NCBI RefSeq assembly: GCF_003672135.1
Contig: NC_039516.1
Span: 6,059,838 to 6,123,837 of the forward strand
Direction of reading: 5' to 3'
Length of the DNA: 64,000 bases
Source: Ooceraea biroi
Taxonomy: Eukaryota > Arthropoda > Insecta > Hymenoptera > Formicidae
Shown: piece after piece, positions 1-13,700 of the stretch
Layout of the letters: each line of letters starts with the position of its first letter
Position numbering within the stretch: position 1 is the first letter of the stretch
Notes under the pieces: generated by a model
What the model was told of the DNA's origin: nothing
The model's database searches: none
Seen by the model: only the letters and a program-made list of their open reading frames with translations
Made by a program: the position numbers and the translations under genes

Positions 1-2
1 GC

Positions 3-24
3 GCTCGCTCGCTCGCTCGCTCGC
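3..24. repeat. (GCTC)n microsatellite
   Basis: Five to six tandem copies of a GCTC/CGCT tetranucleotide lie at the very edge of the window, so the array may continue to the left. No function is implied. Confidence 0.85.
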
Positions 25-3000
25 GAGAAGGTGGTCCCGTATTCCACATGATCTTTTAAGGCCAGAAGAAATATGACCGTGCTACTGACGTCAGCTTCCT
101 TTTGCCGCGACCGACGGTCGACCACCCAGAATCCTGTCACCACCCGGACCCCGCTTCGAAGGACGTCGCTCGAGAGGATCGACAGAGGCGCGGCCCGAAT
201 AACGATCGCGTTACCAGAATTACCGTTTTATCCCGATGCACGGGGGCACGCAAAGCGAGTCCCAGGTATCGACTCGGAAGAGCTACAATCCCGCGCGCAG
301 GCTACGCCCGCCAGGAACGCCGGAAAGAGATCGGTTCATTCAGGATCGAGCACCCCCCAGGTGGAGGCTTGGTGAGGCAGGTGGAGACTTGACACCGCCT
401 TCGACGAGAACCGCTCGAACGTGCTGTCTTAATCTTAATTGAACCTGGCGAATTCAATTAACCGCTTCCGTTTCACATAGATATGATTGGAGCCATGATC
501 CAGTTGTCACGATTATTTATGGATCACTGCCGTTCGCGGGAAAAACAATTTTCACGCTATGTCGTATGTAGCCGTGTGTGCGATGCTGTGATTATACCCA
601 CTATGCAAAATTGCGTGATAATTATTAGTTTAATCGCGTTCGCGGCGAACGTGTTATTTCGCACTCGTGTTCGACGTCGACGTGATCCGGTGGCGAAGCG
701 CGATGGCTCTTAATTAGGGTGCTCCAAGAGGATAAATCGACACGCGCCGACGGAAACGGCACGAGGGGACGGGGGAGGAGGAAGAAAGAAAAAATTGCAG
801 CTCGCGCGCGTGTAAGATCGATATTACCTCGCTTCGCAACGAACCGTCAACGTGACGCCATTACAATTATTGCCAACGGATTAGAGGCGCGTTAAGAATA
901 AATTGCATTTCATTTAGATCGCGAAACACCGCCGCTACTCGATCACGCGAACACACCGAGCTCCGTCTCGCAGTTAATTACTTCGCAATATCCCAGATGG
1001 AGAAGGGCTCTAGATTAAGTATGTGGCACTCCTCTGTCAAGATTAGATTAGTTTTAAGAGACTGTACGCGTGACAATTAAATTGTGCGCGAGTTATTCTC
1101 GACGCTAGTTATTATATTTTCGTGCCGAGTAGTTATTTTCCCACGAGGCTGACTCGATCGCGAGTGCATCTTGTACCTACATTTTGCAACACCGATCGTG
1201 AACACGAAAACAACTACCGCGTATCAAGGAGTTTGAGAAACAGGAAGCTAAAGCTACTTTCACGCGTTTGCCCCTCACGCTCTTCTGCTCCTGCCACAAA
1301 CATTTAAATCTCTACACAAGCAACATTTAAAAGACATTTCAAATCTTCTTCAATGCAATTAAGTCAGTAGAAAAAATATAATCATCACCATCAGCATCAT
1401 CAGTGAATGTAATCCACTTTATACATATCTGTTCTATGAAAATTCTTACGACACAGTTTGGTTTGTCATTCTAAAGAGCGTACAGTTGTGTTGGGTATCC
1501 CAGCAGCATAATACGTGAAATAAATCTATTCCTGTTTATATATGTATATATAATTTTTTTTTTCTATTATGCTATGTATATTATATTTAGCTTTTCTTGT
1601 TGTTGAAACCGACTTTTCAAATTTGTCGCTTTAGATATCACGGTGTTCTCTCTCGTAACAATAAACTTGATTGTTAACGGGAAGTGAAAACTCGACCGTT
1701 CAATCTGAAAGTTTATCGAATATTAACTTAATTCGCGTACTCTTCTTGAGATGCGTGGTCACTCGCACACGTATCGGGCGGGAAAGGGTTTAAACCGGTT
1801 CGTGTGTAACGGATCCGCTAATTTCGCACATGCGAGACGCGAGACGTAGGTACACGGAGCGGGGCCGATTTCGCTAGCTAGAAAATTAGACGAGGAAGCG
1901 CGAGGATAATATACACCCGGGTGTACGTATATGCGAACCGGTTTTCGAACGCAGGAAGCTCGCTCACGAAAATGACGGGAGAAAAAGAAAGCGAAGAGGA
2001 ACGCGATCCTTGAAGTCGGGAACGGAAAAGGAGCAGAAAAACGCGAGGAGTTGCTCACGCATCGGCCTCGCCTCGTAATCAATTCAAATCCGGGTTAGCC
2101 GGCGATCGTTACTCGCGCCGCGGCGCGCCTTTTTGCGCTAACCGGCGCGCGGAATAATGCATTCGCCGGTGACGGACGCGATCATGATCCTCCTCTCGCG
2201 GGCGGGAGATCGCGGATCCCATGAATCTCTAATTGCGCGCGACCGGTATTTAATGCTCGCCCACTCCGAGGCCGCAGGAAGCTCGCGACGAGCGGCGGCG
2301 ACGATCAAGAATCCTGCAGATTGCCGGCGGCGAGCGTAATGGCGTCGTTAAATGCGCTAATGTGATTACTGGTTGAAAGACGGTGGACGAGTACCTGCAC
2401 GCCGACAAAAACTCACTCGCGCGTCTTACGTGCAAAGAGCGCAAGTTGCATTTGCAAGAACGCGATCCGCGTCTTTTTCGTCTCTGCCTTCCTCCTCATT
2501 TTCCCTCCTCGTTTCTCTCTTATCGTACTCCTCTGTCCTTCTTTCGCTCGCTTCGTGTCCATTGATGCCTTCCGATAAGGCGGAATACAATACTACCAAA
2601 CCATAGAGCCATTATAAAACGCGAATGCATGTATATGACTATTAACGATCTTCATTTAAATATGTTAGCACGTATGTTATCTCATAATTTTATAATTGCC
2701 TTATCGCGCGCGCGCGCGCAAGCACAATTATATAATTATACCACATCGATCGTCGGCGGACGGCACATTATTGCGACCACGAGGGAACACGCGCGCGACA
2801 ATTTGCTTTCGCAACGCTGACGGCCACGCTGAAATACGCGTTTAACGACGACAGTTTTGCAATGGCGGATGACACGCTACGTCCCGCATTACGCGATTTT
2901 TCTACACGTGCGAGCATCTACCGATCGGCCAATTGTTTTCCACCCGTCGCAACAAGTAATTACAAAATTTCTCATTTTCCACGATTAAACGCAGAATCCT

Positions 3001-6000
3001 CGTCGGCCGCGATTCTCGGGACGCGAGTTTCTCACCTGCGTTTCTTTACTTGAGTACTCAGAATTTTTTCTGAATGAATTCTACGTTACGCGAAATTTTA
3101 TAGCACACGTTTCTTTTATGTCACTTCTACAACGCACGATATTTGACTTTTCTCTCGTTTCTCTCGATATACCTGACGTCAATCAGTTTGAGGATCAGCA
3201 GCGATGCATGCGTAAGAGCTGGGAGAAGTCTTTCTAGGTCTCGAAACAGCTCTCTATATAATCTCTCTATTTCTGCGGCACAATGCTCTCGCACTTATCG
3301 ACGTTTAGTGTCGTAAAATAAAACACCAAGCTGAGAGTTTGAAACTGCCATATTCTTATACGTATTCTACTTTATCCTCGACGGCGGTCTCAATACCTCG
3401 TAACTCACTCGCATAATTTTTATATGAGTAAAGACACATCGCGCAAAAAGTTGCCTAGAGATGGTAATCCCCTGTTAAGGCCAATCCATGCGGAAATAAA
3501 ATCTCTCGCTGAATTCTCGGCGAGCCGTTCTTACACAGAGTGTATTGTAAACGGTTCTTACGTAATTCCGCAGTCCCGCATTTACGCGTCTTGGCAATGG
3601 GTCTCAGGTCCAATTTACATGGAGGTTCTTTCGTCACTAAAAAGTGCCATAAATTTACGGATTCTCGCAAGGACTCGAGAATCCGATCTCCCTATATCAC
3701 CATCTGCTTAGAGTGTCCGGCCGCTCGTTAATTCTGGTGCGAACAGGTAAAATTTACGCGCAATTTGCTGGCAGCGGACTCGTCGGTCACCGCCGCGGCC
3801 CCGACGTTCCCGTTGCACGAATGCGACCGCTATTTCGGACACTAATTATCACACGGCTTGCCAAGCGACACTTTTTTCCCCCGGACGCCTGATGAATCGC
3901 GTATTCCTAATTAATGGGGCAGTACGCGATCAACACTCCCGCTCTAGATCGATGTGCTGCTAGTCCATCGGAGTAAAACTTATTGTTACTGTCGTTGGAC
4001 TTCGATGAACTTTCTCCGAAAATTACCTTGGCAATATAGGTGCGGGAATAAAAAAAGATATGGTGAATAAAATATTCTACATTATATGAAAATAATAAAA
4101 TCTCCAGTTCGCGTTTTGTATTTTTGTGCTATTGTTCAGGAAAATTTTGAGGCAATACTTTCCTGGCAATGTCAGCCTCGTGCGCATAAGCGATACTTTT
4201 ATTTGGTTCCAATTATCGATTTAATGTGCTCTGTGGTTCCATTGGCGTTTGATTATGCGCGGATGATAATTTTTTACGCAACTGTGATACACTTTGAAAA
4301 AAAACTATCATGTTTAACACATGAGGATTATAAAAGGTGACAAGGCCTGAAGTAACAAGAAACAATTTAACAAAAGTCATTCCTTAATCAGCATTTGAAA
4401 ATATATTTGCAAAGATAAGTCATCGAAGATAAGTGCATATGCATACATTTCGGATACACCTCAGCAAGTTTCGCTAGTTAGTTAAGCTAATAGCTAAAAT
4501 GTTAAAGTTAATGGATGCAAAAGCGTAACAGCGTGTTCGCTCGAGTGAACTACAGGGACCGTCGGATAGAAAAGCGCATCGTAACGTGTACAAACTGAGA
4601 GAAGTGCGGTGCATTCTACAGCAGCAACGTGCTCCAAGTAAGCTCGTTAAATCGTAAACCGAGTCAGCTCTAAGACAAACCTGCAACTTAACTTTCTGCA
4701 ATCCGGAAAGACTTTTATTGCAGCGTTAACAGCCCGAGATAATTCGATTTGTAGAAATGCATTTTCCGCGATGAAGTGAAGATTTTCCAAAATATTAGAA
4801 ATAACTATCAGAATTAAGATATTAAAGTTGATATTTGTGTAGGAGGAAAAAATTTCAGTTTGGCATCGAGAAAATTGGAGAAATCTTAAAATCTTGAGAC
4901 GTAGATAATTCGTACTGATTTATGTATCATGATGCAAATGAATCGAATAATCGCTGCACATACAAACCACTATGGAAGCAAACAGAAGGCAGCTCTTTTA
5001 CGCAGCTAATGTATATTGTGTATCAGCCTTATAATGAATTCCTTGGTCTGAATTATAATTCCTTGGCTCTACATTAGTCTCAAAATTGCTTCAAAATTAC
5101 GTAACTTCTTAAAAAATCACTATCTTTCTCGTTAATTCCAAGTGGAAATACAAAACAAGAATTTAAATTACCGTTAACAATCGTTAAAATTCTACCATGA
5201 TTCTGTAGTCGCGAAACTAAATTATAGCGGTTGTCTCAAAGACAAAATTTGACAATTTCAAACGTGAATATTGGAAAAACAGCAGCAACAGCAGAAAAGT
5301 GAAGAGGGATCAACGAGTCTTCTCTAATATACGTTTTCGTTCTCGACTGTACGAAATTAGGAACTGTCTTCGTGACGGACTACATTACGGCACCCTCATG
5401 ACACCATGAAGATACGATTAAATTGTTTTACGACGATGTTGCAAAGTGCGTTCCATCGTTTACGACCATTGCTGCCGGCAGCGGCGCGCGAAACGAGCCG
5501 CGTTCGCGTTTATCACTTCAGCGTCTGACATTTCCATCAGCCTGGCGTTTCTTTTTTGCGTCGCGTTCCATTTTCAACAGTTTATTCCTCGTTTTCTCTA
5601 TTGTCGTAACGGAAGCGTAGCATAGAAATTAGCTTGTCAAATGTTCCAAAATTAGCGAAAGGAAGCATAAAAGTCTCAAAGTTCTTGGGGATATTGAGAC
5701 CAATCCGTAAAAATTCACAAAGTGCTAACCAATGACGAACGTCTTCCTTAATTTCTGCTCGTGCAGCATTTGCAACGGTCCAATGTCTGCGAGATTGTAA
5801 TTACTGACTTCCTGTTTGTCAACTTTCTTATCTTATCGTTTAGATTGACTGGAATTACTTCAGCACTCTCTATGCCGATATAAACAACTTGAGGGATTAA
5901 CGTTAAACAGATAATTATCGTCGATAAGCAATTAAATACTGCTGCACACAGATTAACCACAGATTACTTCGAAATAATCACATGCGATGTGAAAAATGCG

Positions 6001-6210
6001 CACATTTTACGTACCATTTTACACACGATTTTATTCTACGTACTGTTTGCAATTTTGAGTATATTTGCATGAATGCTGTACATAATATAAATAAAATTAA
6101 TTAGACTATATTAAATTAGAATATGCACACTTAAACAATGTTTAAAAACTTGGTAAGAAGTTCGCGCCCCTGCGTAGACCCAAAAGCCAAAAGGGAGTAT
6201 CTTCGCAGAA
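25..6210. other. Non-coding stretch, no gene recognised
   Basis: No open reading frame here resembles a known family. Composition alternates between GC-rich, CpG-containing DNA (about 25-420, 1,760-2,350, 3,720-3,960) and AT-rich DNA. If the minus-strand T-box-like exon at 6.27 kb is real, this stretch would be part of its first intron. No T-box-domain coding segment was seen here on the minus strand. Confidence 0.5.
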
Positions 6211-6266
6211 ATCATGGGCAGTTATAGTTCAAAGTCCTGTTTCAAAAAAGGGGAAAAAGTACTCAC

Positions 6267-6477
6267 GATCGTCCAGCGTGGCGTCAGCCACGAATCCTTT
6301 GCCAGTTGGGCATTCCAGGCTGGTGTCAGCAGTGGCAGCAGCGTTGCCGATGCCCTGCAGGTGGTAATGCCCGAAGGACGGACCCCTGGGCGCCATGATG
6401 GCCGCGATGCTGAAGTCCGTCGCTTTTCCCCTCTCTCCCTTCGTAGGCATCCCTCCTCGCGCGCGCGACGACGACAC
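6267..6477 (-). CDS. First coding exon of a putative T-box (Tbx20/midline/H15-like) gene
   Basis: This minus-strand open frame reads MSSSRARGGMPTKGERGKAT followed by DFSIAAIMAPRGPSFGHYHL and ends ...FVADATLDD before a strong donor (GATC|GTGAGT; last exon base 6267, phase 1). FSIAAIM is an eh1-type Groucho-binding motif. Its surroundings, K-A-T-D-F-S-I-A-A-I-M-A, resemble the N-terminus of vertebrate Tbx20 (R-A-N-A-F-S-I-A-A-L-M-S), a transcription repressor whose insect orthologues are midline and H15. The start could be the Met at 6477 or the one at 6450. The T-box DNA-binding domain is not in the window and would lie in exons left of base 1, which implies a first intron of more than 6 kb. 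The assignment rests on one short motif and a splice site. eh1 motifs also occur in homeobox and forkhead proteins, so another developmental regulator is possible. Confidence 0.5.
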
Positions 6478-7700
6478 TCTTGTTCGTACGTCTTTCCGTC
6501 TCCCCCGATCAATCCGTTGTTCCCTCTTTCACCTCCCTCACTATGCTCCGTTCCTCCACCAGGATCTCCAGGACCTAATCTCCACTTTATTGTTCTTCTC
6601 TTGGAGAAAAGTCAGAGAAAAATCACCTCACTCGCGACAAGGCATACCAGACGGTCCTTTTGGTCCTACCCTTCGATCCTCACCTCGGATCCTCCTTCTG
6701 TCACCAGGTACTCAACGTTTGCGTCGACATGACCTGCGGCAGCGAGAGAAGCGCCTCCAGCTCCCGCCGGTACAGTCCTTCCTTGCAACAACAACCGTGA
6801 GTATCCACTGCGATATGTGGTTATCGCGAACGCGCACGGCTCCTTCAAGGACCCATTAATCGTCACTGCCCACCGATGACTCGTCCCGCTGATCGCAATC
6901 GTTACGTCGCAACGTTGGTTGCCACCTTCGCTGTCGTTGTCGTCGTGTTGTCGCTGATCACGGCTGGTCGCTACGAGAAGAACGCACAGTGCACGACGCG
7001 TCTGCGCTGCTCGACTTCCCGGACTCCACTGGCTTGGCGTTCCTCCTCCCACGCGTACCGACTACCCCACCACAGCGCCACGCAACCACGGTGGGTAGCG
7101 TGGCGCAGGCAGGGTCAAGTGGGCCCATTGCGTGCGCAATATCGACCAGCCGTGGGCGGAGCCTGGCGCAAGGCAATCGTCGCTCAACCGATTGGTTCGC
7201 TCTTCTTCTCGCTCTCTGTCTCTCTCCGTCACTCCTCCCTTTTTAACCCCACCGAGTCCCCGAGCCAACCCGGTTTTACGCGACCTGACGGAGCGGCGCG
7301 TTCAGCAACCATGCGGGAAGGCGGCGCGTGTGGCGGTCGCTTTTGTCACTTGCCACACCCCGAGGACCAAGCCACCACCACCGTCGACCGCCGATGTGTC
7401 CTCCGCACCACCACCCAGCGCGCCCAGCTACTACGACAGCGACGTGGGTATCCCGGAGTGGCGTGGCAGCGACACGGTGGTCGCGCAAACGACGAAAGAG
7501 AGATCGATCGACCTCTCGCGCCGGATGGCCGGCGCTCGTACGTATCTACGGTGCGTCTACCTCCTCCGTCGCGCAGTGGCGTAGGACGGGTGTTGCGGGT
7601 ACGCACAAGGGTCGCGTGATTCGCCGTCTGTTGATTAACGCGGACGCTTAAATCGCCAAAGCACTCGGCCCGCAGATGCACTCTGATTGAACAATTTCAC
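6478..7700. promoter_or_regulatory. CpG-rich block upstream of the T-box-like exon
   Basis: This GC-rich, CpG-dense stretch lies immediately 5' of the T-box-like exon on its strand. It is open in several frames on both strands (up to 247 codons), but the translations are rich in R, P, S and A, match no family I know and contradict each other. By position it is a plausible 5' UTR and promoter region. No TATA box or transcription start can be fixed from sequence alone. Confidence 0.3.
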
Positions 7701-10700
7701 CTTACGCGAGGGAAGATTGGAAGAATGTTTAAATCATTGACATTGTATATTCGCAAGGACCGTTGTGCGACCGTTCAACCTGAGTGCATCGTTGTTCGAT
7801 TGAATATGAGAATCGATTCGCGTAAAACAAAACTGGGAATATTTGTTAAGAAGAAAAAGGAGGACTTTGATAAGCGCATTACGCTAGTGCGATCGGTTCG
7901 AGCTATACGTATCTATATATTGTATAGGACAGTTGCATCCTCTAACGGAGGCGTACTCGGCGTCGCTGCATTGATTTTAAGGAAGGCAGCGAGAGCGTCA
8001 AGAGAATTTATTTAAGCTGCGCCACGAAAATGGTGGGATGCGCCGGCACGTGATACGTAGCTAAAAGCTTTCGCGAGCCGTTTTGGGAAAACGCGGGGTG
8101 AGAGCCGCGGCTTGTGCCGGGAATAATCATGAGAATCACCGTGCTGGAGGGTGTAACCGTCGACAGTGTACAACAATCCGCTTATGCCACCTGCATACGC
8201 CGCAATTTGCACGGAAAAGATCGTATCTTTGGAAAGAGTTGCCTAGACTGACGCAACACACCCTTCTACAGTTCCCATTTGACGCTAACTCACGTGTCCC
8301 GTTGTTATACTAGGATTACGCCGACCTTTCCATCACTTGCGACATGATTGATAGTGCCCTCGTCGCGATTTCCATCTCCTACAGGTTACGAGACCAACTT
8401 GTCTACTTTGCTACCACCAAGTGAACCTATTCACGCAGCTTATCTTATTTGTGGTAAATTTCTATGATTAATGTACGTATAGCATTATAGGCAAAGGAAA
8501 CATTGTGTTCTATAAAAGCAAATATTTTTTCGTCTCCTTCAATGTAACTCGTTGCAACTCGCCTTAGCTCTCAAAAGCTGTTTTAGCTAATCGACTTTCT
8601 AAATTTTACATTATTATCATAAAATTAGCATTTTTTACATTTAAAAATTGATAACTATTGCTAAGTTGATATTTTATCTCACTCTAGGCTAATGACTTTG
8701 CCGCAAAGCTTTTCACAGGTGAACTTTTACTCGAGACACATCTCCTCGGTAGTAAAACACGCGAGCGAATATTGCGAGCATTCAAGTACAGAAGACGAAG
8801 GAACAGACGTTACGACAACCGGCTATAAAACCATCACCGAAGGAAGCGATCGAGGACGCAGAACGCGGACCGTTAGAGTCAGCATCCGAGACGCATCTCG
8901 ATCGATCAAACGTCACTGAGCGGGCCACGACGAGACAATTTCGACGGACCCGATCGCGCAGCGTGTGCGTTGTCTCACCGCAAGTATCAGCGAATAGAGC
9001 GGGGTTTAGGCAGGGGAGGTAGATTTACGACGTGTGTTTAGGCACTTAGGCGCTTTACCTAGCCCCCTTTATTATACTAATTTCTCGGGCATGTCAAAAT
9101 ACCTATCGTGTATATACCCGGCCTTCCGAATTCTATTCGACACGCTGGGTGCCCCCGTAGTCGAGCGCATAAAGGGGCCCCCTAAAGCATAAAATATGAA
9201 GCCCCGGCCGTCGCCCACCGTCGTCCATCTCTCTCCGCTTCTCTTCCATCACCGAGTTGCCTTCAGGTAGCTGGAAAGGAGCCAGCTCGCGCGCGAGTCG
9301 TCAAGTCGTCTCTCCGTGAACCGCAGGAACGAGCCTGGGGAATGATCCCCTTTGCTCCTCACCCTCCTCATAAGCCTATAGAGCGCTTCTCAGTGTTTTT
9401 TTCAAGGCAGTTGCCGGGACGTGTCACCGTCGCCCTTTCACAGTCGTCACCCGTGGTGAGGTTTGCCATTTAACGGACTACGACTGTATCCACTTAACTG
9501 CGCGCGAGCGGCCGTGCTCAAAAGTCGTGTGGGGCTCTACTTGAGGCGCGTTGTTAAACGGGCATTATAACCGCGCGGCCGCAAAGTGTGCGGATTCTCT
9601 TTCTCTTCCTCGGGGTGATCGTCGCGCGAACGGGTTTCGTCACGCGTGACTACCGAGACCTGCACGGGAAACGCGCGACCGTGTACCTCGAGATTCGAAT
9701 CGCCGCGTTATTATGGACGTTTTATCGTGAGTACAAAAAATTTACATATTACTTATCAATGCGATACTCCGATAAAATATCGATCCGAAAGTTGGTACAG
9801 CGAATTTTCGCCTGGTACTTACTTGATCGCAATAATTTTTTATCATTTATCATCGGGGTCTCACAGTATGAAGGCTGTCAGCCTCCTTTTGTCTTGAAGA
9901 TCTCAACTTTGGATCTGAAGCGCGCGTAACGTAACGACCTCGTGCTTCGTAACAAGTAGACATCAAGTTTAGTCATATCGGCGATTTGCAATCTCGATCA
10001 AATTAGCAAAATTCCCGTCTTGCTGACGACAATTTTCCTCTCCTGATAAGTCGCTCGCTTCTACGTCGGTTGTCGCTCGCGGCAACGACCAGCCGGGACA
10101 GCGGCAACAGCAGCAGCGGCAGCAGCTCGGATGCAAATTGCATCTCGACGGTTCGCGGGTGGGAAAAATAAACGAGAAATAAAACGAGCGAACGCTGGTG
10201 CGGAAGGAGAGGAAGCGAGCGAAACCCGCCCGAGCGAGGCCGCTCGATGACGGGGCGGGAGATGCAGGAGGGGAAGGAATATCACAAGGTGGAGTGGAAC
10301 GCTCGGAGGGAGGAAAGGAGGGACGGCAAGAGGGGAGGACGGACGGACGAACGCGTTGGCCGAAGGTGGACGCCGAGGGCCGGTAGGACCGCGACAGGGT
10401 GCGAGCCGCGTAGGAGGGGGGTACACGAGGGTCATTCATCATCCGAGGAAAAGAGAGGCCTGCGCGAACACACCACCATATAGCACATTGCACGGCCGCG
10501 CGATGGTGGTGGAAGGCCCCGGTGTTGGAGGAGGTGGAAGGCCACCCACGCGGAACGATCGGGTTTGGTGGCGATCTGGAGTCGGATATGTATACACCAA
10601 CGCCAGCGAGAGACCGATCCCTATCGCGGATCACTACGTACGTATACGTATGTACGTGTTATACGTACGATTGGCGCCAGGTGATCAGTGTGTTACGCAT

Positions 10701-13700
10701 CGCATCGCATTGCGTTACGTTAGTCCTCTGGCGCGCCATTTACTTTCGGGTTATCTGAAAGCTACGTACGTAGATGAAGGGATGCAGGCTGTGAGTCAGG
10801 GTAATAACTGAGACGCTGTATCGGCCATGCGGCCGAACCTGATGAGCGTACGCTGAAATAAAAATGTTAGTAGTCAACTCTAAAGTGAAATGTATTACTC
10901 CGGGAGAGGATTCAGTAGCATAACTGATGTTAAAGATATGACAAGATTATACGCAGCAGGGTCATGCAGAGTCCTTACTGAAATTATTCTACATCCTGTG
11001 CTATTCTACATGTAAATGGATTCCGAAATTAAAATAAACGAATTCTGAATGTTCGGGAAATATGTACTATTGAAATTAAGATCGGAGGCAGCTTCTGAGG
11101 CAGCCTATACATATGCTGAGCAATAAAGAGACGTTGCTCTACCAGTCATCCTTAAATCAGTCCTCTCCACGTTGGAACCTCTCCTTCCCAAAAAGACCGT
11201 CAGAAACCAGTCGTGCAGAGTTACAAACTCCGAGCTCTCATGGCACGAGCTTCTCGGCTGGCTCTCGAGTGGCTTCTGGAGAGGGTAAACACACGGTTCC
11301 TCTCTACAGCCACCCCCGCCTGGCCTCAGGCGGTCCTAATAATAACGACGAAATTGCCGTTCGTGGCGGCGATAACGAGGAGACGATGTCGGGGAAAGAC
11401 ACCGAGTATCTTGTCGGGAGAGAAAGAGAAAGAAACAGGGACAGAGAAAGACAACGAGGACGAGAGGGTGCGAGCGGAAGCGGGCAGGGTATAGGAAAGG
11501 GACAACGTCGGTGACTCGTGGAAAGACACGGGCTTCCGACGACTCGAGGGCCGCTAAGATCGAGGACTCAATTCTGCTCGAGAGTGTCGCGGCGCCAGCC
11601 CTTTCCAGAAAGTAAAACATAACGTTGCGTAAAATGAGAGCTCGTATACATACTTTTCAGTGAACGTCTCCCGCGAGAAAACCGTAACTTCGAAGAAAAG
11701 ACTTCCTGCCGACGGCGTTTTGCTTAATACTTAGAAAATATAATCGTAATAGTAACGATAGTTTTTCGGAGAAAACGCGTAAAAAAGAATTTTTTATGCT
11801 AATTAAATTAATTTTGAATCTGTAAATTAAATTACATTTTGAATCCATATTAATTAGTAAAAATCCTAAGAGCTCTATTCTTAAGAAATAATTCTCATCG
11901 GAGTCACGTAACTCCTAGTATCAAGTATCACGTCAATTAAGTGAATTGAATTCTCAGGAAGAGTCTATACGAATAGCCCCTTATCCGCAATTCCCATTTT
12001 TCACGGAATACTCTGTATATCGCGGGGAGAAACGTTTTCTCAGGGCGAAAGACCCGATAACTACTCGCATAAAACACGTCCTCCACGACCGCTCTTTCTT
12101 CGCGGGTCGCACTGTGTAGGCGGAAAAATGGTGGAATATACGCGAGAGAGAGACGCGAGCGACGAAGAGGGGAAAAGCCAGCGGAGAAAGTACGAGGAAG
12201 GAGAAAGTAAATCAGGGGGCAGAAAAGGGAGGAAGAGGAGAAGAAGAAGGAGTATGGTGGAGAAGGAGAACAGGGAAAAAGAGGCGTAAGAACACGTGTA
12301 AGGGGGCAGGAACAGGGCTATGTATCCCATGAATAACCCATGCTGTGGGGCGCAGCACGCTCGCTTTCGTGTGTACCCGCAACCATAATCATACCGGAAT
12401 GGTGGCACTATGTGGTGCTCTCGCTCGCATTGACGCCGCGACGAACGATGTGGATATATGGGAACCATCGGGGCGTAGTACCCACTGCCATAACTCCACC
12501 TAGGCGGGCGGGAGGGGTTCATCGCGCGAAGACGGATCGACCCCCGAAGATGAGAAGATATCTGAAGAGGAGAAACGCTGACGAGACCCTTAACGTGACT
12601 CGCGACGCGTCGATGAATCGGTGAATCTTGATGCGATTACGTTGCGTCGCTGCATAAAAAGTATTCTAATGAAAGTCTAAGATAGATTGAAACCTCATTC
12701 AACGACCATTACGATGAACCAAATGTATTGTAACGTAATCATAAAACAGATAACGTTGGATATCATATTGAATGGTGCATCAAAACGAGACGTTTACAGC
12801 CGAAGAGTTTTTTACAACTTGTCGTATTTCCATTTTTCTCCGTTTGGAGCTCGGGAATGAAGTACGCCTCACGAGACACCGAACTGAAAAGAGTTAAATA
12901 TCTGAAGAGGGATGAGCTTAAGTTTGCGGTGGACCACGTTGTATACCATCTATAACCACCTACCTGCTGGCGTGGTTGTTGGTACATAAGCGCGACACGC
13001 CGGTAGGTATATCGCCTTGGGTCCATTCGGAATCATCTACCTGCCACAGCGATCGTGCATGGGGCCGGTGCGGTATTAAACGTCGCACGATGCTTATCTA
13101 GGTCCACAGACGATATGCCAGTGTTCCTGAGTCGTATACATACATAAATGTGCGAATGCATACGCGCGCACACAGCTTTCAGAAGACAGCGCGTGATTAT
13201 TTAATCGCTTCATTGATTCACTTGCCTTCTGATTGCTTAATTCTGTCTACGTCGATTATTTAAACATTGATTTTATCTAATTTAACTTGGATTATTTAAG
13301 TGGCATTAAAATATAAATTTTAACTATAGATTTTATTTAAATACTATCGTAAAATGTTTATACTCTATCTGAGCAGCATTGGTAGTGGAATTAATTTTAA
13401 TTAATTAAATGGCGTTAACAAAATGTAAAGTAAGCACCGTACGGTCTAAGAATACAAATAGCATAACTGAAGATTCTAAATCTAAACGCTCACCTGTGCC
13501 AATATGTATTTTTATTCAAGTGGTATTCTTACCATCGATCCTATTTAAAAAATGATCTCTACAAAGAGAGCACATGAGGACGAATGAAAGTCCCATGGCA
13601 ACGTCAAAAATGGTGCCTTTGCTATTAGCGTCGTCGAGTAGTTCGCGAATCGAGAAAAATCAACCGATGACGGTCTTGAAAATAGCACGCAACGCTGAAT

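Noticed and set aside
6876..7619. 247-codon plus-strand open frame
   Set aside because: GC-rich DNA is open in several overlapping frames on both strands. The translation is rich in R, P and S without any domain or plausible splice structure, and it lies in the likely promoter of the minus-strand exon.
9969..10634. 221-codon minus-strand open frame
   Set aside because: The peptide is low-complexity Ser/Pro/Arg with a Cys run from a CAG/GCA repeat. There is no family similarity, and the opposite strand is equally open.
12061..12522. 153-codon minus-strand open frame
   Set aside because: It arises from a purine-rich simple-sequence stretch on the plus strand, giving runs of Leu, Ser and Phe that mimic a membrane segment.
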